Below are positions 54,908-64,000 of a stretch of 64,000 nt of DNA, piece after piece. A model generated the notes under the pieces. It was not told where the DNA came from and searched no databases. It saw only the letters and a list, made by a program, of their open reading frames with translations. Position numbers and translations under genes: made by a program. How positions within the stretch are numbered: the first letter of the stretch is position 1; every line of letters starts with the position of its first letter. Origin of the DNA: Trifolium pratense (taxonomy: Eukaryota; Streptophyta; Magnoliopsida; Fabales; Fabaceae); NCBI RefSeq assembly GCF_020283565.1, contig NC_060059.1, forward strand, positions 32,662,838 through 32,726,837, written 5' to 3'.

Positions 54908-56317
54908 ATGTTTTTCAGAAAATCATCACCAACTCAACCACTAAAATCTCTACCATACACAACAAAATCCCAAAGCCTCTCAAAAACCAAAGAAACCAAC
55001 ATCGTCAACATTAACAGATCAATAAAATTCACTCTCTTCACATCTCTCTTCATTGCTTCATGGTTCCTCTTTCTTCACTTCCATCATCCAAGTCCAACAA
55101 CAATCACGACCGTCAAAACCACCGCGACATGCGACGGCTCAACTCCACCATTCTACATCTACAACCTCCCCGGACGTTTCAACCTCGACCTCCTTAAAAA
55201 TTGCGAAAATCTCAACATCTACATGAACATGTGCCCACATGTGATAAACAATGGCTTAGGTCAACCCCTCTCAAAACCATCATGGTATGCCACACACCAA
55301 TTCTTAGCTGAAATGATTTTTCATGCTAGATTAGAAAATCATGTGTGTCGGACGAAGGATCCAACTCGAGCAATTTTATTCTATGTTCCATTCTACGGTG
55401 GTCTCTATGCTTCAAGCATGTTCCGGCAACCAAATTACACTCTTCGCGACTCCTTAGCGGTTGATTTGATCGATCATCTCCAAAGTCAACGTTGGTTCAA
55501 CCGTTATAACGGTAAGGATCATTTTATTTCCCTTGGGAGAACCGCATGGGATTTCATGCGGTCCTCAAGTGGGCCCGATTTTGGAGCCAACATACTTTTA
55601 AACATGCCACCTGTCAAAAACATGTCGGTGTTAACAGTTGAACGACAACCTTGGAATGGTGAAAACCAAAACGGCATACCTTACCCGTCGTATTTTCATC
55701 CAAAAACAAAAAACGAAATGTTGACGTGGCAGAATAAAGTGAGACAAAGCGACAGGCCATTTTTATTTTCATTTATTGGAGGGAAAAGGAAAGGGTTAGG
55801 AAAAGCAAAGATTCGCGACGAATTGGTTCAACAATGTGGTGAATCGTCTCGTTGCGAGTTGGTTGAATGTGGGGGTGGGAATAGCAAATGTCATAAACCA
55901 ATGGAAGTGCTTGGTGTTATGATGGAATCAAATTTTTGTCTTCAAGCACCTGGTGATTCTTTTACGAGAAGGTCAACGTTTGACTCAATTCTTGCTGGTT
56001 GTATACCTGTATTTTTCTCAATACATACGGCGTATACGCAATACGATTGGTATTTGCCTAAGGAAAAAAATTTGTATTCGGTTTATATTGATGAGGAGGG
56101 TGTAAAAAAGAAGAAGAATATGATCGAGGAGGTGTTAATGGGAATTTCAAGTGAAGAAGTTGAAAAAATGCGTGAAGTTGTGATTGGTTTAATCCCAAAG
56201 ATTAGTTATGTTCATCCAAATGTTAGTAGTAATGTTGGGTTTAGTGATGCTGTTGATGTTGCACTTCAAGGACTTTCTAGGCTTGTACGGGAAAACATTG
56301 GGAAAGCAGAGATTTGA
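54908..56317 (+). CDS. GT47 exostosin-family glycosyltransferase, xyloglucan galactosyltransferase (MUR3)-like
   Basis: 469 residues, single exon. A short basic cytosolic tail, one transmembrane segment (residues 41-59) and a lumenal domain give the type II topology of a Golgi glycosyltransferase. The exostosin domain starts at PPFYIYNLPGRFN (80-92). YATHQFLAEMIFHARLENHVCRT (127-149) and YVPFYGGLYAS (159-169) follow. The C-terminal block SNFCLQAPGDSFTRRSTFDS (341-360) and AGCIPVFF carries the conserved sugar-nucleotide region. This arrangement and the PWNGENQNGIPYP segment (248-260) match the MUR3/XLT2/KATAMARI group, which adds galactose to xyloglucan side chains in cell-wall synthesis. The exact acceptor cannot be told. 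The gene is complete and isolated. Confidence 0.92.
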   Translation: MFFRKSSPTQPLKSLPYTTKSQSLSKTKETNIVNINRSIKFTLFTSLFIASWFLFLHFHHPSPTTITTVKTTATCDGSTPPFYIYNLPGRFNLDLLKNCENLNIYMNMCPHVINNGLGQPLSKPSWYATHQFLAEMIFHARLENHVCRTKDPTRAILFYVPFYGGLYASSMFRQPNYTLRDSLAVDLIDHLQSQRWFNRYNGKDHFISLGRTAWDFMRSSSGPDFGANILLNMPPVKNMSVLTVERQPWNGENQNGIPYPSYFHPKTKNEMLTWQNKVRQSDRPFLFSFIGGKRKGLGKAKIRDELVQQCGESSRCELVECGGGNSKCHKPMEVLGVMMESNFCLQAPGDSFTRRSTFDSILAGCIPVFFSIHTAYTQYDWYLPKEKNLYSVYIDEEGVKKKKNMIEEVLMGISSEEVEKMREVVIGLIPKISYVHPNVSSNVGFSDAVDVALQGLSRLVRENIGKAEI

Positions 56318-56644
56318 TTAGTTATTGACTAGTTAATATTTATTTTTTTTATGTAATCATAGTTTACCTATATGATTATGTGATCATGAATGTAAATGGG
56401 TTTATTAGTACAGTATTACTCTAATTAATAATGGAGTGTTTTGTGATCTCCATCTTTTTACGATGAGTCTTTTTTGTGAAAGAAAATTGTTTTATGTCTA
56501 AATATGATTTTATTTTATGTGATTTTTGCATTTTTTTTTTCTTTTTAATGTTGAAATTGTAGATTTATCAATTGGAATGGTGTTGGATTAACTCATTTGG
56601 AGTCTAGCTAGCTAGAATAATATGAATGACATTTATTCTTAATT

Positions 56645-56761
56645 ACCAGCAAAGGGAACGAAGCAGCACAATTATTGGAGACCCACATGTATCACAAACA
56701 AAAGGAGGAAAACATGCTAAGAGTGCGGGGAACATGGTCATAATAGTAGAACTTGCAAAAA
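56645..56761 (+). pseudogene. Zinc-knuckle fragment of a Mutator-type transposase
   Basis: A conceptual reading gives KRRKTC*ECGEHGHNSRTCK, a CX2CX4HX4C knuckle with one stop inside it, as at the C-terminus of MuDR-like transposases. No other transposase part is seen nearby, so it is a small relict. Confidence 0.5.
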
Positions 56762-56950
56762 AAAATATATATTGAAGAGTAGAACATTTTAACAAGAATA
56801 TTTATGTGAGTTATATAGAGTAGTGATCCGTTGTTTTTTTTTTTTATAATTGGATGAACTATGATGTGATAGGGTGGATAGTAAAGAAATAGTTAAAGTA
56901 TTTTATTTAAGCTATTGTATTATTAATTTAATGTTATCGTATCTTTTTAC

Positions 56951-57140
56951 ATAGAGTTTAATTGTTGTGCACTGTCAGTGTAAATTTTTTTTACACATAC
57001 ATTCAATGATGCGTTGCCACATTATTTAATGAATGTGACATATCATGTGTTTTTAAAAATCATACATGATGTGTCGGTATATTATTGGACGCATGTGTAA
57101 AATAACTTTACACCGACGGTGCATATAAATTAAATTCTTT
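56951..57140. mobile_element. Palindromic MITE remnant (about 190 bp)
   Basis: TTTAATTGTTGTGCACTGTC...GTGTAAA...TTTTACACAT on the left mirrors ATGTGTAAAATAACTTTACA...GACGGTGCAT on the right. It is an imperfect inverted repeat of a type common near plant genes. Target duplications are unclear. Confidence 0.65.
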
Positions 57141-57967
57141 TACATAAAGATGAATGCATGATTGGATCAAAATATGTATTTGTTGCATAAATATGACATC
57201 ACATTTTAAAATCATTTTGTTAGTATTATATGAAACTCAAAGCAGATTCCATACAAAATTATCATTAGAGATGCTCTATATGTAGAGTGTGTTAGAGTGT
57301 GTTTGTCAAAGAGTGTGTTGCTAGCACTCCTCGTAACTACATTCACGGAAGAAGATCTTCTCATGCGACAATTTTCTCATCTGTAATCTCATCCACTTAC
57401 TTTGTTACAACAAGCATTTTTTATTATTAAAAAAATAATGAAAGGTTGACGGACAACCAACATCTTCCAGTTAAAAGTCCATCAAGAGAGAGTTTTTTAT
57501 CCGGATTAATTTTAGTTTTTTAAGTACTTGGATTCCCTGCACTCAATGAATTCTGCAGTCATTGCACTTTAATGGTCCAGATTTAAAGCTCACCAAATAA
57601 ATAATAAATAAACAAAATTGGGATGGCTGAGTTTTACTTGCCATTACTATTTAACTGCAGAAAATCTATTTCCTTTTTTTTAAAGCCATGTAATCGTACC
57701 TGACTAGAATGATGACCAAGTCTGGCATTGCTCCTCTTCCGTTTCGGTGAATGGGAGGGGTTGCGTACTTGCACGTACTCCGATGCTCAAGTCAGTAAGA
57801 GAATGTACATGTCCTTTTCTACAAGAGGAGTATATATAGCCTCAAGCGTTGGGCCAACACCACTGATGAGCATAATGATGCGACCAATATATGGCTGTCG
57901 GAAAAAGTAGCATCCCATGCACCAACAATCACTCCCCGCCCTCGTCAGACCCGAGCGTTACATGAGT
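57141..57967. other. Unassigned intergenic sequence
   Basis: The GTAGAGTGTGTTAGAGTGTG repeat near 57.29 kb is the only pattern seen. A 60-codon ORF at 57728-57910 has no recognised relative. Confidence 0.35.
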
Positions 57968-58600
57968 TGTAACGCCCCGAAATTTAGAACTATTTATTTT
58001 ATTTGGATTTACTTTATTTTAATTATTTGGTTAATATTTATTTAGAAAAGAATATATTTTTGTAACAAATTATGATATATTTTTCAAAGATATGTTTTAA
58101 TCTTAGAAACAAAAATAATAGATTTTCATGAGAAATTATGAGATGAGATTTTTAAGGGAAAAACAAAATAATAGATCTTTTGGGAAGATTAAATTTTAGA
58201 AACAAATCAGCTAAAGATTTATATTACTTCTATGATTAAGAGAAACCTAATAATCCCTATAAATAGGTTAAGTTAGTGACTGATTAGGATTAACAAAAAA
58301 ATAGAACACGTAGAAAGAGGGAGCTTGGAAACAAAAGAGCGAGAACAAGAGTCGGCCGTTCCAATATGGCTGGATATTACGACCGTTGAGCAGGGACACG
58401 TGACTTTAGGCCATCATGCAATTTGGTCGTGTTCGACACCTATGTGGATTGTGCTTGACGTTGAGTCGTGCTTGATGCCTATAGGGATATTGTGCTCAAC
58501 ATTGAGTTGTGCTCCACGCCTATGTGGACTGTGCTCGATGTTGTGAGGACTGTGCTCGACGCCAGTCCAGAACACCATGTATTGTTAGACAATACTTGTA
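57968..58600 (+). repeat. Ty3/gypsy-type LTR fragment
   Basis: It starts TGTAACGCCCCGAAATTTAG, a typical opening of plant Ty3/gypsy LTRs. A CCCTATAAATAGG promoter box lies near 58255-58267, followed by GTGCTCGACGCCTATGTGGA-type tandem words (58428-58565). The 3' end, primer site and target duplication are not identified. Part of it has an inverted copy at 47445-47512. Confidence 0.6.
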
Positions 58601-60255
58601 AGTAATGATGACAGAATCGGGATTTTACCCCAACTCATCTTAGGGTTGGAGTTTCTATCGTTGTCATAAAACCACAATTCTAAGGTGTTTTAATCATTGC
58701 ATACTTTCTAAACCCAAAATACAACTTTTCAATCATTCCATTTTTTTGGAGTACTATACAAGTCTATGTGAGATTTCCATCTTTTTCACTACGCGATAGA
58801 GCTGTGTACTTGCAGATCTATCATCCCACAGTTCCAATTGAGCACACTCACTGGTCTTGATAGTCTTAGCTGCCATAAAGACATCCCAATAAAAAATTGT
58901 GAGTGTTTTGCTCCAAAATGTGTGAGACGAGCTTGTGTATTTCTCGGGTCTTCTTTTTCTCTCCGGTTGAATCTCACCACTAAGATTGTCCCTCATCTTA
59001 GTCTGTATCCCTGCAGATTCTTAGTATCTAAGGAGCCTCATTCAATAAAAAATAACTAAATTTTTTTATTATGTTTAATCTATTAGTTGTCAAAAAATAA
59101 AATTTAACCATGAAACAAAATACTATTTATAAGAAATTAGATTTTAAAAAGCATCACATGATAAACTTGTCATTCCAACTAATTAAGTTGACATCTCAAG
59201 CTCACGACCTATCATTTGCAACATCCTTAACATTAAAATAAAAGAACATATAGGAAATAAAGTTGGGGGAACTAACCAAACATTCAACGTAACAAATAGA
59301 AACAACAACAACAACAATCTCGTTAAAAACCTTTTTAGAAAAACTCAAAAAAAATAAAACTTGGTAAAATGAAAAAGAGTGCAGTTCAAGGAACAATTAA
59401 CAAAATCAAAGAAATGGAGATCATTGGTTTTTATTTTTTCTTAAAAGAAATCATTCGTAATACAATTAGGGACAATGTCCAACCAAATATAATTAGTACA
59501 TTATAACATATGTTTGATTAATTTCGTCAGCAAAGCTATTTATCCCTTTTATTGATTTGCACGGAGATTGAATTTCCATGAAATAGAGATATCCTATCTC
59601 TTTAGGGACTTGAATTTAACGCAATTACTATTGTTGATCGTTTCGTTTGATCAAATTTTAAGGAACGAGAGCAAATACTGTAATAAACTAAATTTAATTT
59701 ATGTTACATAAATATCATTTGATTATAATTCGACGAGTAAGATCAACTATTGCGTAAAGCTACTACAACAGTCGATCCGGGTCCATCTCTCTACTATCCT
59801 CAGTGGAACTTTTTTCCATTCCCATCCCTATAGGAAAGAACTCTCCGCCTCGCCCTCAAATCCTAAAATTCGACAGTCCCCATAGAAAATATTTTTACAT
59901 ACACAAATTGATACTGTCAACTTCTTGTTCTTGCACCTCTCAATTGCTAATTTCTTTTTTGGGTCAAGTCAAATTGCTAAATTTTTAGTGCGGGTGAAGG
60001 TGTGGTCTATTTAGTGGTCAATCAAAAGTTCCCACAAAAATAAAAAGTGGTCAATAGAAAAGAGAGTGAATATACTGGATGATTCTTTAAAAAATGATAT
60101 AAAATTCATTGAACCATTACTACTCTACTATTTGTGGGTACCACATTTTTTCCTTCTTACCGACCAAAATTAAAAGAAAAATTAAGACAGAACAACCAAA
60201 CCAACAGATATATTTTATTATTTTCACGTTGGACTTAACCTCTCTTCATTATATC

Positions 60256-60257
<2 letters not shown>
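58601..60257. other. Unassigned intergenic sequence
   Basis: Overlapping short ORFs around 58754-59059 have no recognised relative. The rest is AT-rich. Confidence 0.35.

Positions 60258-60340
<83 letters not shown>
60258..60340. repeat. (AT)n microsatellite, 83 bp
   Basis: An AT run; a second short TA tract lies at about 60467-60484. Confidence 0.98.
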
Positions 60341-60342
<2 letters not shown>

Positions 60343-61189
60343 TTAGTCTAATATAAATATGATGTGGGGTGTCTATCATTACATTTGGTGGAGTTTTATA
60401 ATCTAATGAATAAGAATGGTCTTGCCCGGTGCAAGACTTAAATAGCTAGTGCACAGTAGCACTCCCTTATATATATATATATATAATAGAATAAATTATG
60501 AGCTGTATACGTTCTCATGCTGTCACATTTTTAGATTGATCGCATAATTTAATGTATTTAGACTATAATAAAATTCAGATGCATTAATTATACAATAAAA
60601 CTATAAAGGTGAAAGTCATTATGTTTAATTTAGTGGTAAGAGTTTTGAGTAGTATCCTCAGCACTATTGTAAACAAAAAAAAAAAAAAAACTTTATAGGT
60701 GAAATTTACTTTATAGGTATCAGTACGGAGTACAATATTTTTAGAAAAACTAATGTACATGTATATGCATAAATTAAGATACGTATATGTACCGATACTG
60801 GTACGAATACGTATCCGGTACTGGTACTCTCTCAAATGGAGTAGTACATCATAGGAGGGAGTATATATTTTCGGGAATTAGCAATTGCTATATAAAGTTG
60901 CGACTAATTGCATGTGAGATTATTTACAAGCCTTTTCTATTTTTTTAATTTATTTTTGACTAATTAAGTCCATGCTAACGTAGTGCCTCTATTTTTTGTC
61001 TTATTTAAATAAAAAAATCAGTTATTTCATTTTGAAAATGTAATTTGCTTTAAGGACTATTGGATGTGCAGATACGATAGAGACATGATAAAATAATGAA
61101 CTTGTTAAGGATATGATTATGACATGATAATACTTATCATATTATATGTTTAGTACATAAATGAGGAGAAATATTGTGATCTTGCATCT
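60341..61189. other. Unassigned sequence
   Basis: 60341-60466 lies between two TA tracts and may be a small element. A Stowaway-like GGAGGGAGTATATA is near 60.86 kb. No gene is seen. Confidence 0.35.
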
Positions 61190-61943
61190 GAAGCATTGAT
61201 TAGTGCTTTTGAATCATCAATTTCTAAGCCATAGCTAATTGTCTCTCATGATGCATTAATTTGAGGCAAATGATCCATTAACAAGATTTGAGATCTAACA
61301 AGGTCAAAATTATCATTTAATTCAATGAGAAATCTGCTTATATAAAAAAATCCAATGAGAAATCTAATGGTACGACTCAAATCATGTTGAGTTCTAGCAT
61401 TGGTATAACACCATCGACACACATTTGTGAGGACAATTGCAATCTGGCATTGGAAGATAAGATTCAAGCTCTTCCCAAAAGTCTTGAGAGTGGTAAAAAA
61501 TTCAGAAACTGACCTAGCTAGATCCTTGTTTGAGGCCATAGATATGGATAAAATCACGTGAGAATCTTTCTTTAAGCTCATTCCACGCATCAATTGCATT
61601 ATCCAAGAACACGATGCTTTGTGCTATAGATTCCTCTATGGAGCTCATAATCCAAGAGTGAACGATCATATTGCAATGTGACCACGCTTTGTAACTAGGA
61701 TCAAATTCGGACGGAACTAGAATCGTGCCATCAACGAAATCAAACTTATTTTTCGATCTGAGTGCACGTCACATAGATTGTGCCCATGCGTGATAGTTGG
61801 AATGTGTAAGGACCGAAGTGATTGCGAAGGTAGAAGGTCCATCGGAGGGGGTGAATGTAGTAGACATTTCCTGGAGTTTGTGATGGATCATGTAGCGGAG
61901 CTGACGGTGGATTAACCACGTCGTTGTTGGCATTGCGAGCCAT
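61190..61943 (-). pseudogene. Ty1/copia gag, frameshifted
   Basis: It starts MARNANNDVVNPPSAPLHDP and continues TPGNVYYIHP. After frameshifts it reads FFTTLKTFGKSLNLI and LIELNDNFDLVRSQILLMDH, blocks of the copia gag (UBN2/gag-polypeptide). No zinc knuckle or pol follows, so it is a truncated element. Confidence 0.8.
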
Positions 61944-62003
61944 GAAAAATGGTTACGAGATGGTTATTTCGCAGCAGAGCTTATGATTTCTCTGGTACCA
62001 TCT

Positions 62004-62223
62004 TGAAAATGGTACCAATACAAAGAAGACAAGAACTCATAAGAGTAAAAAGAGAAATCTATTAGATTGAAATGAGAAAAATGAATGTTACTTTGAGAAT
62101 TACAACGGTAGCTAGTTTATATACAATGTTATCTATGTAACTAACTCATGGATCAATCTAACTAACTAGCTTAGCTGGCATAACAGCCAATAACAAACTA
62201 ATAACTGTTGTAAAAATTGGACA
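62004..62223 (-). repeat. LTR of the truncated copia element
   Basis: On the minus strand it runs from TGTCCAATTTTTACAACAG to CCATTTTCA and is directly followed by a primer-binding-like ATGGTACCAGAG. ATTGTATATAAACTAGC is its promoter box. The outer boundary is inferred from TG...CA ends only. Confidence 0.6.
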
Positions 62224-62955
62224 TAATCACAATCTATGATTGTTGTATATTGTTGTCGGCACTATCGCGAAGTAAGCAACCACCGAGTCTCAAATAGGGA
62301 GAATAGTAAACCATGAAATAATACTTGAGGCGTGCTGATCGCACTATTCTTAAGAATTTATCCGCCTCATAAACGCAAATCTCCCAGGATTCAACAGGTC
62401 CTTCCCGAATATGAATCATATCTGAGGTGACAGAACTAGCAAGAAATAATTAAACACCGGTGATGTAATCCAGGAAGATAACTCAATTGTATGTGAAGAG
62501 GAAAATAATTTTCTATTTTAATAGTGTGATTTTTGATCTCATATAAAACAAAGGAAGAGGAAGCAATCTCTATTTTCTCATTCTCGTCCTTTTTATTTTC
62601 TTCTTGATATCTTTCTTATAAGCATAATACATCGGATCCTCTCAAAAAATATTAACTTTCCAACCATAAAATCCTAGTAATTAGTATTGAAAACCAATTA
62701 ATAAGAATAAAAAGATAAACATTTACTTAATAATATGTTATGACTTGGTCACAAATATATTTATTAATTTAATCATTATACAATAATTAACTTTAAAATA
62801 AATTATTTATAAAATATCCAACAATAACAACCTAAAGTAAGTTTAACCGAGCTACGTCTACGCCATAAGTATCATGCTCCAACACTTGATCTCCCGAGAT
62901 AACTTGTTTTGCAAGTAATATGTTGTTTCTTCATTTTGTGTGTCTTCCACAGTGT
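62224..62955. other. Unassigned sequence with LTR-like leader relict
   Basis: On the minus strand 62234-62419 reads CLLRDSADNNIQQS near its end, similar to TRDSADNILQQ at 22.86 kb. This suggests a shared retroelement fragment. Otherwise nothing is recognised. Confidence 0.3.
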
Positions 62956-63115
62956 GTAATATAATAAAAAAAGGATAACATTTTTTTGTACTCATGCATT
63001 TTTTAATATGCTTGTATGCAAAAAGAAGAAAGAAAGGAAAGAAAGTGAAATTAACAATAATAGATGAAAATAAGTGAGATTAAACAAAATAAATAATAGA
63101 TTTTGAATAATAATC
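62956..63115. repeat. Direct repeat, copy 1
   Basis: About 160 bp similar to 63590-63755: GATAACATTTTTTTGTACTC, ACTAAACAAAATAAATAATA and related words occur in the same order. Confidence 0.7.
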
Positions 63116-63589
63116 GGAGGATGACAAAACAGCTGCGAAGACAAGTCTCCAAATGTTATTCTGTTTTCTGTTATTTGCATATGCCATGCTTCTGCCGTTA
63201 CATCGAAATAGACACATACCAACACATGCGCGCCTAAGTACCTCTCATAAGTGTTAACCCTCTTTTATCTTATCATGGTTTTTTTAATTTGGCATTGACT
63301 AAGTTTTTTTTTTTTACGTGTTATCATTTAGATCTTACCTTCATGGCACACTAGAGATCATAAAACATGTCCCTGACAGCATCAAGAAGGTAAAATAAAA
63401 ACTGATCTCTTTTGATTTGTTTTATTGCTACTAAATTAGTTAGCCATTTTTCAGGTCTTAATTGATAACCAAGTTTTGACAAATCTTAAGTTGCATATGA
63501 AATTAAATAGCCAGAAAAGTGTGGGAATTATTCTAATAGATTTAAAGGGATAACATATTTTTGGACACTAATATTATATGTTAATAGTT
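63116..63589. other. Unassigned sequence between the direct repeats
   Basis: No gene is seen. Confidence 0.4.
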
Positions 63590-63755
63590 AAAGGATGACA
63601 TTTTTTTACTTATGCATTTTTTAAAATGTCTTTTATTTTTATGCATGTGTGTAAAAAGAAGAAAAAAAGGAGAAAAAGAGAGTAGAATAAACAATAATAA
63701 ATTAAAATGAGTGAGAGACTAAACAAAATAAATAATAGATTTTTGATAAAATAAT
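63590..63755. repeat. Direct repeat, copy 2
   Basis: Partner of 62956-63115, diverged. The remaining sequence to the window end is AT-rich without a recognised feature. Confidence 0.7.
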
Positions 63756-64000
63756 AGAACCTTACAAAATTTTATGTGATTAACTAAAAGTTTCATTAAA
63801 AATATAAATTAATAGAGGTTAAAATTTACGATCATTTTGTATTTCGACCATATATAATATTTATTCAAACATGACATGCATGAATTCATGAGTCACATTT
63901 AATACATGAAAAATGAGAGAGATGTGTTTTTTCACAAGATATATTACTTGGTATCGTGTATATAGTTGTTGGTGTTCTTTATGATTGAAATGCATGACTC

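Noticed and set aside
58754..59059. Overlapping ORFs on both strands near 58.8-59.0 kb
   Set aside because: No recognisable domain, no consistent frame and no supporting context.
62234..62419. ORF with CLLRDSADNNIQQS as a host exon
   Set aside because: A related reading at 22.86 kb sits in LTR-like sequence, so it is more likely a repeat fragment.

Overview
This is 64 kb of AT-rich plant nuclear DNA. Four intact-looking protein-coding genes sit in a dense bed of mobile elements and their fragments. The mix of families (Athila-type LTR elements primed by tRNA-Asp, Stowaway and Tourist-like MITEs, Mutator-like foldbacks, SINEs with legume-type bodies) and the gene relatives suggest a legume, perhaps of the Medicago/Trifolium group. 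That assignment is inference; nothing in the window proves it.

Host genes: (1) 7644-9179, minus strand, an intronless cytochrome P450 of the CYP96/CYP86 type, with two broken relatives at 9757-11157 (plus) and 27318-27735 (minus). (2) 25423-26055, plus strand, an NDR1/HIN1-like (LEA_2) membrane protein. (3) 45317-46306, plus strand, a wax-synthase-like MBOAT acyltransferase. (4) 54908-56317, plus strand, a GT47 exostosin-type glycosyltransferase of the MUR3 class. The P450 and the acyltransferase could both act in cuticular wax metabolism, but they lie 36 kb apart in a repeat-rich region and nothing shows that they are co-regulated. No rRNA, tRNA, CRISPR or operon structure is present.

Layout: 0-6 kb holds a young, non-autonomous Athila-type LTR element (5-bp target duplication, LTRs about 99% identical) inserted in the loop of an older inverted repeat. 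6.6-11.2 kb holds a Mutator-like element, the P450 gene, and a P450 pseudogene split by a hAT element that itself contains a Stowaway MITE. 11.7-15.2 kb is a dead, 3'-truncated Ty1/copia element on the minus strand. 17-22 kb contains a long-TIR Mutator-like element, an antisense Athila/Tat-like LTR, long (TA)n tracts and a 1.57-kb foldback element. 27-37 kb is the richest repeat cluster: Mutator-like foldbacks, a LINE RNase H relic, three nearly identical 398-bp palindromic MITEs, a 1.94-kb foldback, Stowaways, SINEs and a small retroelement with two unrelated LTRs. 38-44 kb adds a CCGG-rich element, a third foldback with hairpin arrays, nested Stowaways and a Mutator-like element carrying an ORF. 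48-53 kb has two palindromic elements, a SINE with a 17-bp target duplication, and a LINE interrupted by a PIF/Harbinger element that contains a hAT. The right end has LTR and copia gag fragments.

The observations most worth a second look are: arrays of GAAACCATT/AATGGTTTC hairpins with the same alternating 43/57-59 bp phase in three foldback elements with two different terminal repeats; the chimeric LTR element at 35.7-36.1 kb with a perfect target duplication; spaced-palindrome arrays upstream of the TATA box in two different Athila-type LTRs; repeated insertion of unrelated foldbacks into (TA)n; and a templated filler insertion at 44.4 kb. All target duplications, terminal repeats and identities were read by eye.
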